From NCBI RefSeq assembly GCF_030464885.1, contig NZ_JALPRJ010000028.1, positions 43,826-107,825 on the forward strand: a stretch of DNA of 64,000 bases, in the 5' to 3' direction. How positions within the stretch are numbered: position 1 is the stretch's first letter; each line of letters starts with the position of its first letter. The notes beneath the pieces are model-generated. The model saw nothing but the letters and a program-made list of their open reading frames with translations, did no database searches and was not told the DNA's origin. Origin of the DNA: Caballeronia sp. SEWSISQ10-4 2 (GTDB lineage Bacteria; Pseudomonadota; Gammaproteobacteria; Burkholderiales; Burkholderiaceae). This document shows, piece by piece, positions 34,651 to 43,959 of the stretch. Made by a program: the position numbers and the translations under genes.

Positions 34651-35741
34651 GCCGAGAAGATCTCGGTGTAGCGCTTGATCCACGCAGCCTGTACCACGGC
34701 AAGCGACTTGTCGTCGTGCAGTACGGACTTCTCCGCGATCTGCTGCGGGCTCGGCACGAACCTGAGGCTCTCGGCGGGAATCATCGCCTTCGAATTCACC
34801 GGGCCGTTCAGCACATCGGCGGCCATCCGGCCTTGCACGCCGGCATCGAGTGAATGGTTGATGAACGCGTGGATCAGATCGAGATCGCCAGGGTGCGATT
34901 TCGGAATCACCGTGAACATCAGTTGCGTCGCAAAGCCTTCCTTCATGCCGTACGTCACGCCCATCTTGTATTCGGGTTTCCTGATCTGGTCGGGAAAGAA
35001 CGCCGGCGAATAGATGCCGCCGATATCGAGCGAGCCCGTGCGAAACAGGTCGGCGACCTGGTTCGGATTCTCGCCGAGCGTCATCACGCGGTCCTTCAGT
35101 TCCGTGAGCTTCTTGAAGCCCGGGTCGATGTTCTGCTGCGAGCCGCCGGACATTTTTGCGGCGATGATCGCCAGATCGACCGCCTCGGCAAACTCGGGCG
35201 GCGGTAAGAACAGGCGGCCTGCGTATTTGGGGTCCCACAGTGCTTCGTACGACGCAGGCGGCGTCTTCACGGTCGACGTGTTGTAGATCAGGCCGTCGGA
35301 CCACAGCAGGTAGCCGACACCGAAGCCGTCCGCGCCCGTTCGATACCGCGCTGGCACGTCCTTGAGATTCGGCAGCCTGTCGAGGTCGGGCTTGACGAGC
35401 AGGCCCGCATCGCCGAGACCCGAGGCGCCCACGCCTGCGAGCGTGATCACGTCATAGGTGGGACGGTCGCCCGCGGCCTTGACCTTGGCGACCATGCCGG
35501 AGGTGCCGTCCGCGCGGTCTGCGATCACCTTCGCGCCGGTCTTCGCCATGAACGTCGCGGCGATGTTGTGCAGCGCGGCTGTCCCTGTATCGTCCGACCA
35601 GGTCAGCAGACGTAGCGTCTTGCCCGAGAAGTTGTGTTCCTGCGCTCTCAAATTGACGAACGGGGCCGGTAGCGCGGACGCCGCGAGCGCTGCGCCGATC
35701 GTCTTGAAGGCTTGCCGCCGTCCTGTGCTGAATTTTGTCAT
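34647..35741 (-). CDS. PotD/PotF-type periplasmic substrate-binding protein
   Basis: 364 residues. The N-terminus GRRQAFKTIGAALAASALPA resembles a twin-arginine or Sec signal with two adjacent Arg; cleavage near LRAQEH. The mature protein has the PotD-like pattern: LRLLTWSDDTGTAALHNIA, YDVITLAGVGASGLGDAGLL, VGYLLWSDGLIYNT and a C-terminal helix VVQAAWIKRYTEIFSA. It probably delivers a polyamine, guanidino compound or other cationic solute to the PotABC-like permease. Its place next to gbuA argues for 4-guanidinobutyrate, 2-ketoarginine or a polyamine; this is inference. Confidence 0.88.
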   Translation of the reverse strand: MTKFSTGRRQAFKTIGAALAASALPAPFVNLRAQEHNFSGKTLRLLTWSDDTGTAALHNIAATFMAKTGAKVIADRADGTSGMVAKVKAAGDRPTYDVITLAGVGASGLGDAGLLVKPDLDRLPNLKDVPARYRTGADGFGVGYLLWSDGLIYNTSTVKTPPASYEALWDPKYAGRLFLPPPEFAEAVDLAIIAAKMSGGSQQNIDPGFKKLTELKDRVMTLGENPNQVADLFRTGSLDIGGIYSPAFFPDQIRKPEYKMGVTYGMKEGFATQLMFTVIPKSHPGDLDLIHAFINHSLDAGVQGRMAADVLNGPVNSKAMIPAESLRFVPSPQQIAEKSVLHDDKSLAVVQAAWIKRYTEIFSA

Positions 35742-35928
35742 CGCCGACTCCGTGAGTGGTTAAATAAGATGTCCGACCTATGCGCCGGGTGAATGGCTGA
35801 ATTCGTCTGAATTCGTGTGAATTCGCCCTGCATGAAAAATGTTAGGATCGCAAAATAGGCATCACAATCGATATATCGTCATGTCTGCCATGACCGAGGC
35901 GCATGGCAGATCGCTGGTGCGAGGCGGC

Positions 35929-36900
35929 CTACGCCCGGTACTTCACCTTCGGCAGCACGCACAACATTTCATAGAGCAGGTTTGCACCGACCAGCGCCGT
36001 GTTGCCGGACGGGTCGTACGGCGGTGAAATCTCCACGAGATCGCACCCGACAATATCCAGTCCACGGCAGCCGCGGATGATTTCAAGCGCTTGCCAGATC
36101 GTCAGGCCGCCGATTTCCGGCGTGCCGGTGCCGGGCGCGAAACTCGGGTCCAGGCCGTCGATGTCGAAGCTCAGGTACACCGGGCCGTCGCCCAGTTTCG
36201 CGCGCACCTCGTCCATGACCGGCGCGACCGACTTGTACCAGCACTCCTCAGCCTGCACGACACGGATGCCGTGCGAGCGCGACCAGTCGAAGTCCTCCGC
36301 CGTATAGCCGGTGCCGCGCAGGCCGATCTGCGCGACGCGGTTGCCGTCGATCAGTCCTTCTTCTATCGCCCGCCGAAATGGCGTGCCGTGAGCGATCTTC
36401 TCGCCGAACATGGTGTCGTTCACGTCCGCATGCGCGTCGACATGAACCACGCCGAGCGCGCCGTATTTCTTCTTCATCGCGCGCAGGATGGGTAGCACGA
36501 TCGTATGGTCGCCGCCCATCGTGAGCGGCACGCAGTCATGTGCGAGGATCTCGTCATACGCTTCGGTGACGATGTCCATGCTCTTCTGCAGGTTGAACGT
36601 GTTGATCGCGACGTCGCCGATGTCGGCCACCTGGATGCTGTCGTACGGCGCCGCGCGGGTCGCCATGTTGTACGGGCGCAGCAGGCACGATTCAGCCCGG
36701 ATCGCGCGCGGCCCGAAGCGCGCGCCCGCCCGGTTCGACGTGCCGGTATCAAGCGGCACGCCGACGAAACACGCATCGAGCCCTTCGGCCGAGGTCGCGG
36801 TCGGCAGGCGCATCATCGTCGCCGGACCGGCGAAGCGAGGCATCTGGTTGCCGCCGAGCGGCTGGTTGAACGGGATGTCGGAATGGTTATCGTGCTTCAT
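35929..36900 (-). CDS. gbuA: 4-guanidinobutyrase (ureohydrolase family)
   Basis: 323 residues of the arginase/agmatinase fold. The two-manganese site is visible in GGDHTIVLPILRAM, VVHVDAHADVND and SFDIDGLDPSFAPGTGTPE. The N-terminus NQPLGGNQMPRFAGPATMMR, the EKIAHGTPFRRAIEEGL stretch and WSRSHGIRVVQAEECW are those I associate with Pseudomonas GbuA rather than agmatinase SpeB. The reaction is 4-guanidinobutyrate to 4-aminobutyrate plus urea. The preceding genes encode enzymes that make 4-guanidinobutyrate from 2-ketoarginine, supporting the name. AAAGGA precedes the ATG; the aldehyde dehydrogenase ends 24 bases upstream. Confidence 0.8.
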   Translation of the reverse strand: MKHDNHSDIPFNQPLGGNQMPRFAGPATMMRLPTATSAEGLDACFVGVPLDTGTSNRAGARFGPRAIRAESCLLRPYNMATRAAPYDSIQVADIGDVAINTFNLQKSMDIVTEAYDEILAHDCVPLTMGGDHTIVLPILRAMKKKYGALGVVHVDAHADVNDTMFGEKIAHGTPFRRAIEEGLIDGNRVAQIGLRGTGYTAEDFDWSRSHGIRVVQAEECWYKSVAPVMDEVRAKLGDGPVYLSFDIDGLDPSFAPGTGTPEIGGLTIWQALEIIRGCRGLDIVGCDLVEISPPYDPSGNTALVGANLLYEMLCVLPKVKYRA

Positions 36901-36924
36901 CGCAAATCCTTTTAAGTAGACGGG

Positions 36925-38400
36925 CTAGTTGGCCTGACGGCGTGTCAGCACCTGCTTGATTTCCTGGAAGGCGGCAAGCCCGAACGGACCCAGTTCACGC
37001 CCGATGCTGCTGCGCTTGTAGCCGCCCCACGAGGTCTGCGGATAGATCAGTTGCGGCGTGTTGACCCACACCACGCCGGCCGCAAGGGCACGAGCGACCC
37101 GCTCGCCGCGAGCTTCGCCGGCGGTGACGATGGTCGCCACCAGCCCGTACTCGCTGTCATTGGCGAGCTCGATGGCTTCCTCTTCGGTGTCGAATGCGCG
37201 CACGCACAAGACCGGGCCGAAGATCTCGTCACGCCATAAAGCGCTTGTCGGCGGCACGTCGGTGAAAATCGTCGGCGCGATGAAAAACCCTTGTTCCGGC
37301 GCTCCAACTGGCCGGTCGCCACCCGTGACGAGCCGCGCGCCGTCGGCAATACCTTGTTCGATATGGCCACGCACTCGGTCGAATTGGGCACGGCTCACGA
37401 GCGGCCCCATCTGCACGTCAGGCGCGAACGGGTCGCCAACGACGATCCGCTCCGCGCGCTCGACAAGCCTCGCCAGCAAGGCGAGCGCGAGCTCGCGAGC
37501 GACCAGCACCCGGCTCGTGGCCGAGCACATCTGGCCGCTGTTGAAGAAGCCGCCTGCTTCGACGAGGTCGACAGCAAGGTCGAGGTCCGCATCGTCGAAC
37601 ACGATGATCGACGACTTGCCGCCGAGTTCGAGACTCACGCCCTTGAGCGAGTCGGTGGCGGTCTTCATCACCGTCTGGCCGACGCCCGTGCTACCGGTAA
37701 ACGATACTTTCGCGACTCCAGGGTGCGCGACGAGCGGTGCACCCACGTCCGCACCGGTGCCCGTCACCGCGTTGAAAACACCCGCCGGCAAGCCGACCGA
37801 TGCGATCGCCGAGGCCAGTTCGAGTTCGGGCAGCGGCGTGATCTCGGAGGGTTTGAGCACGACCGTGCAACCGGCCGCGAGCGCCGGGGCGAGCTTCCAT
37901 GCCGTGGTCACCATCGGGAAGTTCCACGGCACGATCAGCGCGGCCACGCCGCAGGGTTCGCGAAGAATCCGCGCACGGTGCTCCGTGCTGGAGATGCTGA
38001 CTTCCGCGCTGCTGGTGTCGTCCAGTCGCTCGGCCAGTTGGGCGTAATAGCGGAATGTCACGATCACATCGTCAACATCCATGTGCGCTTCTGCTTGCGG
38101 CTTGCCGTTGTTCAGCGATTGCAGCATGGCGAGACGTTCGCGCCGCCCCTCGACTTCCGCCGCGATAGCGCGCAGGTAGCCTGCACGCTCGGTGCCGGTC
38201 GTTTGCTGCCAGGTACGGAACGCGCGGGCCGCGCCGGTCACCGCCAGTTCGACGTCGTGCGCGGTACCCGCGGCCACGTCGGCCAAGTGGGTCCCGGTCG
38301 CAGGGTTAACCACGGCAATCGTGCGGCCCAGTGCGCCGTCGACCCAGCGGCCATCGATATAAAGCTGCGTCAGGAATCGCGTGTCGTTCGGTGCGTTCAT
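36925..38400 (-). CDS. NAD(P)-dependent aldehyde dehydrogenase, likely 4-guanidinobutyraldehyde dehydrogenase
   Basis: 491 residues from ATG 38400 of a typical class-I/II aldehyde dehydrogenase. The nucleotide-binding part includes IVPWNFPMVTTAWKLAPAL and SFTGSTGVGQTVMKTA; the general base Glu is in LELGGKSSIIVFDDAD, and the catalytic Cys in NSGQMCSATSRVLV. Substrate-specific naming is not possible from these, but the overlap with the 2-ketoarginine decarboxylase gene (ATGA at 38397-38400) and the guanidinobutyrase gene right after it suggest it oxidises 4-guanidinobutyraldehyde to 4-guanidinobutyrate, the KauB step. It could also accept other aminoaldehydes. Confidence 0.82.
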   Translation of the reverse strand: MNAPNDTRFLTQLYIDGRWVDGALGRTIAVVNPATGTHLADVAAGTAHDVELAVTGAARAFRTWQQTTGTERAGYLRAIAAEVEGRRERLAMLQSLNNGKPQAEAHMDVDDVIVTFRYYAQLAERLDDTSSAEVSISSTEHRARILREPCGVAALIVPWNFPMVTTAWKLAPALAAGCTVVLKPSEITPLPELELASAIASVGLPAGVFNAVTGTGADVGAPLVAHPGVAKVSFTGSTGVGQTVMKTATDSLKGVSLELGGKSSIIVFDDADLDLAVDLVEAGGFFNSGQMCSATSRVLVARELALALLARLVERAERIVVGDPFAPDVQMGPLVSRAQFDRVRGHIEQGIADGARLVTGGDRPVGAPEQGFFIAPTIFTDVPPTSALWRDEIFGPVLCVRAFDTEEEAIELANDSEYGLVATIVTAGEARGERVARALAAGVVWVNTPQLIYPQTSWGGYKRSSIGRELGPFGLAAFQEIKQVLTRRQAN

Positions 38401-40109
38401 GCCGGGACTCCCGGGACGTGGTCGAACCACTTCTGTTCGTCGATTTCGATCAACGTGGGGACGCGGCGCCTCGCGGCCTGCTCCAGTTCGTTTGCCAGTA
38501 CGGCAGGCGTATGGGCAGACGCGGCGCAGCAACCAAAACCGAGCGCCAGCGCGAGGAAGTCGGGCGTGTATATGTCGACGCCGATCGGCTCGATATCGCG
38601 CTCAACCATGTATTTTCTGATTTCGGCATAACCCCGGTTGTTCCACAGCAGCACGATCACCGGCACGGCGGCTTCAACAGCGCTCGCCAGTTCGGGCAGC
38701 GTGAACTGCAACCCGCCGTCGCCGATCAGGCAGATCACGGGCCGATCGCCCGATGCAAGCCGCGCGCCGATCGCGGCCGGCAACCCGTAGCCCAACGTGC
38801 CGTAGCCCGTCGAGGAGTTGAACCACGACCGCGGCGCGGCCGCCTCGAAGACGAAGTTACCCGCGTACACGGGCCGGGTTGAATCGCCCACGATGATCGC
38901 GTCGGGCAGGGCGTTCAAGACGGTGTCGAAGAGCGCTGCCTGCGAACGAATCGGTGCGTCGTAACCGGCGTTGAGGGCAGCACGCGCGGCGCCTACGCGC
39001 GGTGCGCCCCAACCGGCATCGCGCGGCGGCAACGGGCGCGTGGCGAGCCGGTGGTCCAGCGCGGCGAGCACGAGCTTTGCGTCGGCTGCAATCGCCACAT
39101 CCGGCCGGAAATTACGCATGACCTGCTGGGCATCGATGTCGATCCTGATTAGGATGCCGTCGATCACGAACCCGTCGTCGAACACCACGTCATAGTCGGT
39201 CTCGCCTAGTTCGGTGCCGACCGCAAGCACCACATCGGCCTCACGCACCAGCGTGCGCGTCACGGCGAGCGACTGGGTCGAGCCGATCGACAGCGCATGG
39301 CCGCGCGGCAACAGGCCCTTCGCGTTGATCGTCAGTGCCACCGGCCCCTGCAGGCGTTCGGCCAGCGCGCGCAATTCCGCAGCAGCCTCGATAGCCCCGC
39401 CGCCGGCCAGGATCAGCGGGCGGCGCGCGGCGGCGAGCAAGGCGGCGGCTTCATCGAGGGCGGCAGGTGCACCGGCGGGCTTCGCGGGCAACACGACCGC
39501 ACTGGATGTGGTGTCGCGTGCCGGCGCGACGATCACGTCGAGGGGAATCTCGATGTGAACCGGCCGCGGCCGCGCGGTCGCGAACACCGCGAACGCGCGG
39601 GCCAGGACTTGCGGGAGTTCGTCCGCGTCGAGCAGCGTGTGGGAGAACGCGGTGAGCCCGGCGAATACGTTGCGCTGCGACGGCAGTTCGTGCAGGCGGC
39701 CAGTTCCTCCGCCGAGCTGACGCGTGGTGTTGACGCTGGAAATCACGAGCATCGGGATCGAATCTGCGTAAGCCTGAGCCATCGCGGTCGCGATATTCGT
39801 CATACCCGGCCCGGTGATGATGAAGCACACACCGGGTTTTCCCGTAACGCGCGCATAACCGTCCGCCATGAAGCCCGCGCCCTGCTCGTGGCGAGGAGTG
39901 ACGTGGCGCAGCGTCGACGTTGCCAATCCACGATACAGCTCGACGGTATGGACGCCGGGAATGCCGAACACCACGTCGACGCCGTAGTGTTCGAGCAGTC
40001 TCACGAGCGCTTCGCCACAGGTCCGTGTATCGACCGTCCTGAGCGGGCGGTGTCCGCTCGCATGGCTCCTTGTGTGGCAGAAGCGCGAGGTATTTTCAGG
40101 CGAATTCAT
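38397..40109 (-). CDS. aruI: thiamine-diphosphate 2-ketoarginine decarboxylase, AruI type
   Basis: 570 residues; ATG 40109 follows AGGAG at 6 bases. The ThDP fold is clear: catalytic Glu in TPRHEQGAGFMADGYARV, the NIATAMAQAYADSIPMLVIS block, and the cofactor motif GDGGLQFTLPELASAVEA ending in LLWNN. Automatic annotation would say acetolactate synthase-like, but the GIPGVHTVELYRGLA start and the company of an aldehyde dehydrogenase and GbuA fit AruI of the arginine transaminase pathway (2-ketoarginine to 4-guanidinobutyraldehyde plus CO2). The partner aminotransferase AruH is not in the window. The first 30 residues are basic and not part of the fold. Confidence 0.75.
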   Translation of the reverse strand: MNSPENTSRFCHTRSHASGHRPLRTVDTRTCGEALVRLLEHYGVDVVFGIPGVHTVELYRGLATSTLRHVTPRHEQGAGFMADGYARVTGKPGVCFIITGPGMTNIATAMAQAYADSIPMLVISSVNTTRQLGGGTGRLHELPSQRNVFAGLTAFSHTLLDADELPQVLARAFAVFATARPRPVHIEIPLDVIVAPARDTTSSAVVLPAKPAGAPAALDEAAALLAAARRPLILAGGGAIEAAAELRALAERLQGPVALTINAKGLLPRGHALSIGSTQSLAVTRTLVREADVVLAVGTELGETDYDVVFDDGFVIDGILIRIDIDAQQVMRNFRPDVAIAADAKLVLAALDHRLATRPLPPRDAGWGAPRVGAARAALNAGYDAPIRSQAALFDTVLNALPDAIIVGDSTRPVYAGNFVFEAAAPRSWFNSSTGYGTLGYGLPAAIGARLASGDRPVICLIGDGGLQFTLPELASAVEAAVPVIVLLWNNRGYAEIRKYMVERDIEPIGVDIYTPDFLALALGFGCCAASAHTPAVLANELEQAARRRVPTLIEIDEQKWFDHVPGVPA

Positions 40110-40400
40110 GAGACTCCTGCGTATGGGTCCGTTGCCGGCGCATGCTTTTCTCCGGTGTTTGCGTGTTCGTGCATTCTTGGCGCATGGCACGTGAACGGCA
40201 ATCGATGAATTTGCATGCTCGCCATGTTCCCGGCTCATGGGCTTACTCATGGGCTTACAAGGGGAAGCAATGCTTTCAGGAGAAGCTGGGACCTTGATTC
40301 GGTGTATATATAAGGCCTTGGATCTGTGTCCGTATCAAACCCTCTGGCCCGAAGCACACCCGGCCGTCATGATTTTTAGAAATGCAGGAAGGAGACGAAA
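40110..40400. promoter_or_regulatory. divergent control region between aruI and the LysR regulator
   Basis: 291 bases between divergently transcribed genes, the usual place for LysR binding. A perfect 12-base tandem duplication, TCATGGGCTTAC, lies at 40235-40246 and 40247-40258. An AT-rich stretch with TATATA near 40305 could be part of a promoter. No clear T-N11-A box was assigned. Confidence 0.5.
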
Positions 40401-41276
40401 ATGCGCCGCCTGCCACCGCTGAATGCGCTGCAAATCTTCGAAACAGTCGCGCGCCACCGCAGTTTCACGCGTGCCGCCGATCACCTCTGTTTGACGCAGG
40501 GAGCCGTGAGCCGCCAGATCCTGACGCTCGAGGAGTACTACGGTTTTCCGCTGTTCACGCGGCACTCGAAGGGGCTTGCGCTGACGAACGAAGGCGAGCA
40601 GCTACTGCCGACCGTGAAAGAGAGCTTCTCGCGGATCGAAGAGATTTCGCTGCGCCTGACCCGGCAGCGCACCGACCTCGCGCTGAAGGTACCCACTTGC
40701 CTGATGCGCTGGATCCTGCCGAAGATCATGCGCTTTCAGGCCGAGTACCCTGAGATCCAGCTGCAACTCACGACCAGCTGGCAGCACGACGTCGATTTCC
40801 AGGTCGAGCCGTTCGACGCGGCAATCATCTATGGCTCTTCCCCGGGCGTGGACGTTCATTCGATCGAGCTTTTCGACGAACAACTGACGCCTGTGTGTGC
40901 ACCTTCGCTGCTGGAGGAAAAGTCGCTCGATAGCGTCGCCGATCTTGCCCGGCATACGCTCCTGCATCCCACGCGCGACCATCGCGACTGGAAGATGTGG
41001 CTCGCCCATGCCAATGCGCCCGAGATCGATGCCGATCTTGGACAGAGTTTTGAATCGCTCGATCTTGCGACGAACGCGGCGGAGCAAGGTTTCGGCGTCG
41101 CGATCAGCGACTGCTCGCTTGTGAGCGAAGATGTCGCGTCAAAGCGCCTCGCGATGCCGTTCGACATCGTACTGACGACCGGCGCCCGCTATTACTTCGT
41201 CTACCCGAATTGCCTCGCGCACCAGCAAAAGGTGAACCTGTTTCGCGAGTGGATCGGAGCGCATGGGGACGCCTGA
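40401..41276 (+). CDS. LysR-type transcriptional regulator, GcvA group
   Basis: 291 residues. The ATG at 40401 follows GAAGGAGACGAAA. The winged helix-turn-helix is at about 6-65 (PLNALQIFETVARHRSFTRA then LTQGAVSRQILTLEEYYGFP), with the PLNALR-type start found in the GcvA group. The effector domain (about 90-290) carries TTSWQHDVDFQVEPFDAAII and GVAISDCSLV. It is divergent from the aruI-aldehyde dehydrogenase-gbuA operon, so it probably activates that operon in response to a guanidino or keto acid. It converges on the hybrid histidine kinase gene. Confidence 0.9.
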   Translation: MRRLPPLNALQIFETVARHRSFTRAADHLCLTQGAVSRQILTLEEYYGFPLFTRHSKGLALTNEGEQLLPTVKESFSRIEEISLRLTRQRTDLALKVPTCLMRWILPKIMRFQAEYPEIQLQLTTSWQHDVDFQVEPFDAAIIYGSSPGVDVHSIELFDEQLTPVCAPSLLEEKSLDSVADLARHTLLHPTRDHRDWKMWLAHANAPEIDADLGQSFESLDLATNAAEQGFGVAISDCSLVSEDVASKRLAMPFDIVLTTGARYYFVYPNCLAHQQKVNLFREWIGAHGDA

Positions 41277-41327
41277 CCACGGGAACTGTGCGAAGGCGGC
41301 AGCATTAATCCGCCTGCATCAATCTGG

Positions 41328-43952
41328 CTACCTTAGCGTTGAAAGCAAGTTAAGCAGGTCTTCCAGATTGACCGGTTTGACAAAGTGATAATCGAAGCCC
41401 GCGACCTGAGCGCGCAAGCGGTCCTCAGCCTGGCCATAGCCTGTGATGGCAATGAGCACCGGGACTTTTGCGCCCTTGTGGCGCAGGCGTGTCGCGAGCT
41501 CGTAGCCATCTAGATCTGGCAGGCCAATGTCGAGCAGCGCGACATCAGGAAGGAAGTTCTGCGCGAGCGAAATTGCTTCATATGACGTATAGGCGACCTG
41601 GGTCATGTGCCCCTCGCTCTCGCACAGCAAAGCGAGCGAATCCGCTGCGTCGCGATTGTCGTCGACAATGAGAATACGTAGGCCGGCATGCCCGGTCGAA
41701 GACGCGATCGCTGGAGTCGTCAGTGGCGGATGTGCCGGATGACGCTCGTGCTGATGCAGGCGAGGCAAGCGCACCGTCACTGTCGTGCCCATTCCGGGTC
41801 CCGGGCTTTGGACCGATATTTTTCCGTCATGCATCTCGACGAGCTTTTTCACGAGTGACAAGCCGATGCCGAGGCCGCCATTGGAGCGGTCCAGCGTACG
41901 TTCTCCCTGCGAGAACAATTCGAATACGTTCGGCAGCAAGTCCGCTGAAATGCCCGTGCCGGTGTCCTCGATCGTGATGGTGACCTGATCCTCGTCCGCC
42001 CGGACGCCTGCGGCAATGCGGCCGCCTTCCGGCGTGTACTTGCTCGCATTGTTGAGGATGTTCACGAGAATCTGCGAGAGCCGCGTAGGGTCCCCATAGA
42101 CCCACGTCATTCCGGTGGGCACGCTGACTTCGAGGCGTTGCTGACGGCTTTCCACCATATCGGCGACCGCCTCGACCGCGCCGTAGACCGCGCTTCCCAC
42201 AAAAATGGGCTCCTGTTTGAGGGTGATGTGCCCTTGCGTGATGCGGGAGACCTCCAGCAGGTCGTCGACGATGCGTGTCATGTGTTCAACCTGACGGCGC
42301 ATCAGGCCGACCAGGTCTTGAGCCTTCAGGTCGGCGAGCCCTGTCTTCTGCATCAACGCGATTGCGGTGCGCAATGGAGCGAGTGGATTGCGCAACTCGT
42401 GCGCGAGCATCGCGAGAAACTCGTCTTTACGGCGGTCGGTTTCGCGCAGCATCAGTTCCATCCGCTTGCGATCGGTGATGTCGATCAGGCTGCCGATGAT
42501 ACGCAGCGGAATACCTTGAGGGGTGCGGTAAAGCAGGGCGCTACCATGCATCCAGCGTTCGCCGCCGTCGAGCAGAAGGCGAAATTCGAATTGAAAGTCC
42601 GTCTCCTGCCCGCTCGATAAATGCGTAAGGAAAGTGTCCAGTCCAGCTCGGTCTTCAGCGTGGACATAGTTGAGCGCGGCTTCGTAGGAGAGCGTCCTGC
42701 TCTGGCAGAGATTCGTGGACCCCAGACAGCCCTCCCACGAGAGCGACCAGGTCAGCAGGTCCAGGGACACTATCGTCATGTTGGCGGCATCCATGGCCAC
42801 TGACAGCCGCAAGTTGCGCTCTTCAATAGCGGCTTTCGCTTCGTATTGCCCGGTCACATCGGTCGTGGTGCCGAACCACTCCTGCAAGCGGTGGTTTTCG
42901 TCGTACAGGGGCGCCGCGTAGGCGCGGACCATCCGATACACGCCGTCGTGCCGCCGCATGCGGAAGGTAAAATCGTGCAGCGTCTGCCTCTCGACCGACC
43001 GGTTCCACTGACGCCGCGCTTCCTCCCGATCGTCGGGATGCACCGCTTCGAGCCAGCCCGAGCCCGCGTGACTCTCCGGCGGGCGGCCCGTGAAGCGTTG
43101 CCACTGGCTTTCTGACAAGAGGATGTCGCCGTTCGCATCGGCTGACCACACCAGCGCGGTCGTCGCCTCCACGAGCGCGCGATAACGCCGCTCGCTCATG
43201 CTGAGGCGCTCGTCGCTTTCACGTTGCGCGCTGATGTCGAAGGTAACGCCATGCACGCGCCTCAACTCGCTGTCGTCTGTGAATTCGGTCTCGCCTCGCA
43301 TGCGCAACCACCGCCTTGAACCGTTTGTCGCGATGATCGGATAGTCGATCTGGAAGGGGCGCCGGTCGTTGAGGGACTTCGCAAGTTCAGCCTGGAATCT
43401 CGGCTGGTAGTCGGGAGGTATCCGTCGCCATAGTTCGTCAGGTGTCGCGTCTTCAGTGCCCGCAGGAAAATCGTAAATCTGAGCGAGCTGCGATGTTATC
43501 CGGACCGCGCCGGTCTCGGTGTTCCATTCCCATGCGCCCAGCCGGGCTCCCTCGAAGGCTGCTTGCAAACGCCGCTCGCTGGCTTCGTACATCTCCCAGG
43601 CGTGCTTGCATTGGTGAATATCGATGGCGACGCCAATCGCCTGAACAATATGGCCGCCTTCGTCGCGAATGGCTTGCAGATGCAGCGTGTGCCAGCGATA
43701 GAGGCTGTCGGTGCGGCGAAGTCTCACGTCGACGTCCCGAAGCGAGGCGCCTTTCAGCATCGGTCGCCAGGAGTCGATCACCCGCGCGATGTCGTCCGGA
43801 TGCACGAAAGCCTTCCAATGCATGCCGTGCAAATCTTCCGCCGTCTTGCCGAGATAGCTGCACGTCCAGGGATTAACGTATTCAATGCGGCCGTCGGCGG
43901 CAGCATGCCAGACGAAGGAGGGCAGGAAATGAGCTGGATCGCGTGATGACAT
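41328..43952 (-). CDS. multi-PAS hybrid sensor histidine kinase/response regulator
   Basis: 874 residues from the ATG at 43952. Four PAS/PAC modules can be followed: FVWHAAADGRIEYVNPW (about 10-120), RLQAAFEGARLGAWEWNTET (about 130-250), YRALVEATTALVWSADANGD (about 260-380) and a further one near 390-510. HisKA follows with FLAMLAHELRNPLAPLRTAI, then the ATPase domain (NILNNASKYTPEGG, DTGTGISADLLPNVFELFSQ, GLGIGLSLVKKLVEMHDG) and a C-terminal receiver with LRILIVDDNRDAADSLALL and phospho-Asp in DVALLDIGLPDLDG. No membrane segment is present, so it is a cytoplasmic sensor. No dedicated response regulator is adjacent. A GTG at 43967 is an alternative start. Confidence 0.88.
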   Translation of the reverse strand: MSSRDPAHFLPSFVWHAAADGRIEYVNPWTCSYLGKTAEDLHGMHWKAFVHPDDIARVIDSWRPMLKGASLRDVDVRLRRTDSLYRWHTLHLQAIRDEGGHIVQAIGVAIDIHQCKHAWEMYEASERRLQAAFEGARLGAWEWNTETGAVRITSQLAQIYDFPAGTEDATPDELWRRIPPDYQPRFQAELAKSLNDRRPFQIDYPIIATNGSRRWLRMRGETEFTDDSELRRVHGVTFDISAQRESDERLSMSERRYRALVEATTALVWSADANGDILLSESQWQRFTGRPPESHAGSGWLEAVHPDDREEARRQWNRSVERQTLHDFTFRMRRHDGVYRMVRAYAAPLYDENHRLQEWFGTTTDVTGQYEAKAAIEERNLRLSVAMDAANMTIVSLDLLTWSLSWEGCLGSTNLCQSRTLSYEAALNYVHAEDRAGLDTFLTHLSSGQETDFQFEFRLLLDGGERWMHGSALLYRTPQGIPLRIIGSLIDITDRKRMELMLRETDRRKDEFLAMLAHELRNPLAPLRTAIALMQKTGLADLKAQDLVGLMRRQVEHMTRIVDDLLEVSRITQGHITLKQEPIFVGSAVYGAVEAVADMVESRQQRLEVSVPTGMTWVYGDPTRLSQILVNILNNASKYTPEGGRIAAGVRADEDQVTITIEDTGTGISADLLPNVFELFSQGERTLDRSNGGLGIGLSLVKKLVEMHDGKISVQSPGPGMGTTVTVRLPRLHQHERHPAHPPLTTPAIASSTGHAGLRILIVDDNRDAADSLALLCESEGHMTQVAYTSYEAISLAQNFLPDVALLDIGLPDLDGYELATRLRHKGAKVPVLIAITGYGQAEDRLRAQVAGFDYHFVKPVNLEDLLNLLSTLR

Positions 43953-43959
43953 GGTGTTT

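Noticed and set aside
34651..35304. Extended N-terminus (about 218 codons) for the PotB-like permease
   Set aside because: The upstream part is an out-of-frame reading of the binding-protein gene; the ATG at 34650 overlaps that gene's stop and begins at a normal permease N-terminus.
35929..36900. Agmatinase (speB) call
   Set aside because: The fold is shared, but sequence blocks and the adjacent AruI-like and aldehyde dehydrogenase genes fit guanidinobutyrase better.
38397..40109. Acetolactate synthase large subunit (ilvB) call
   Set aside because: No small subunit or branched-chain biosynthesis genes are near, and the context is guanidino catabolism.
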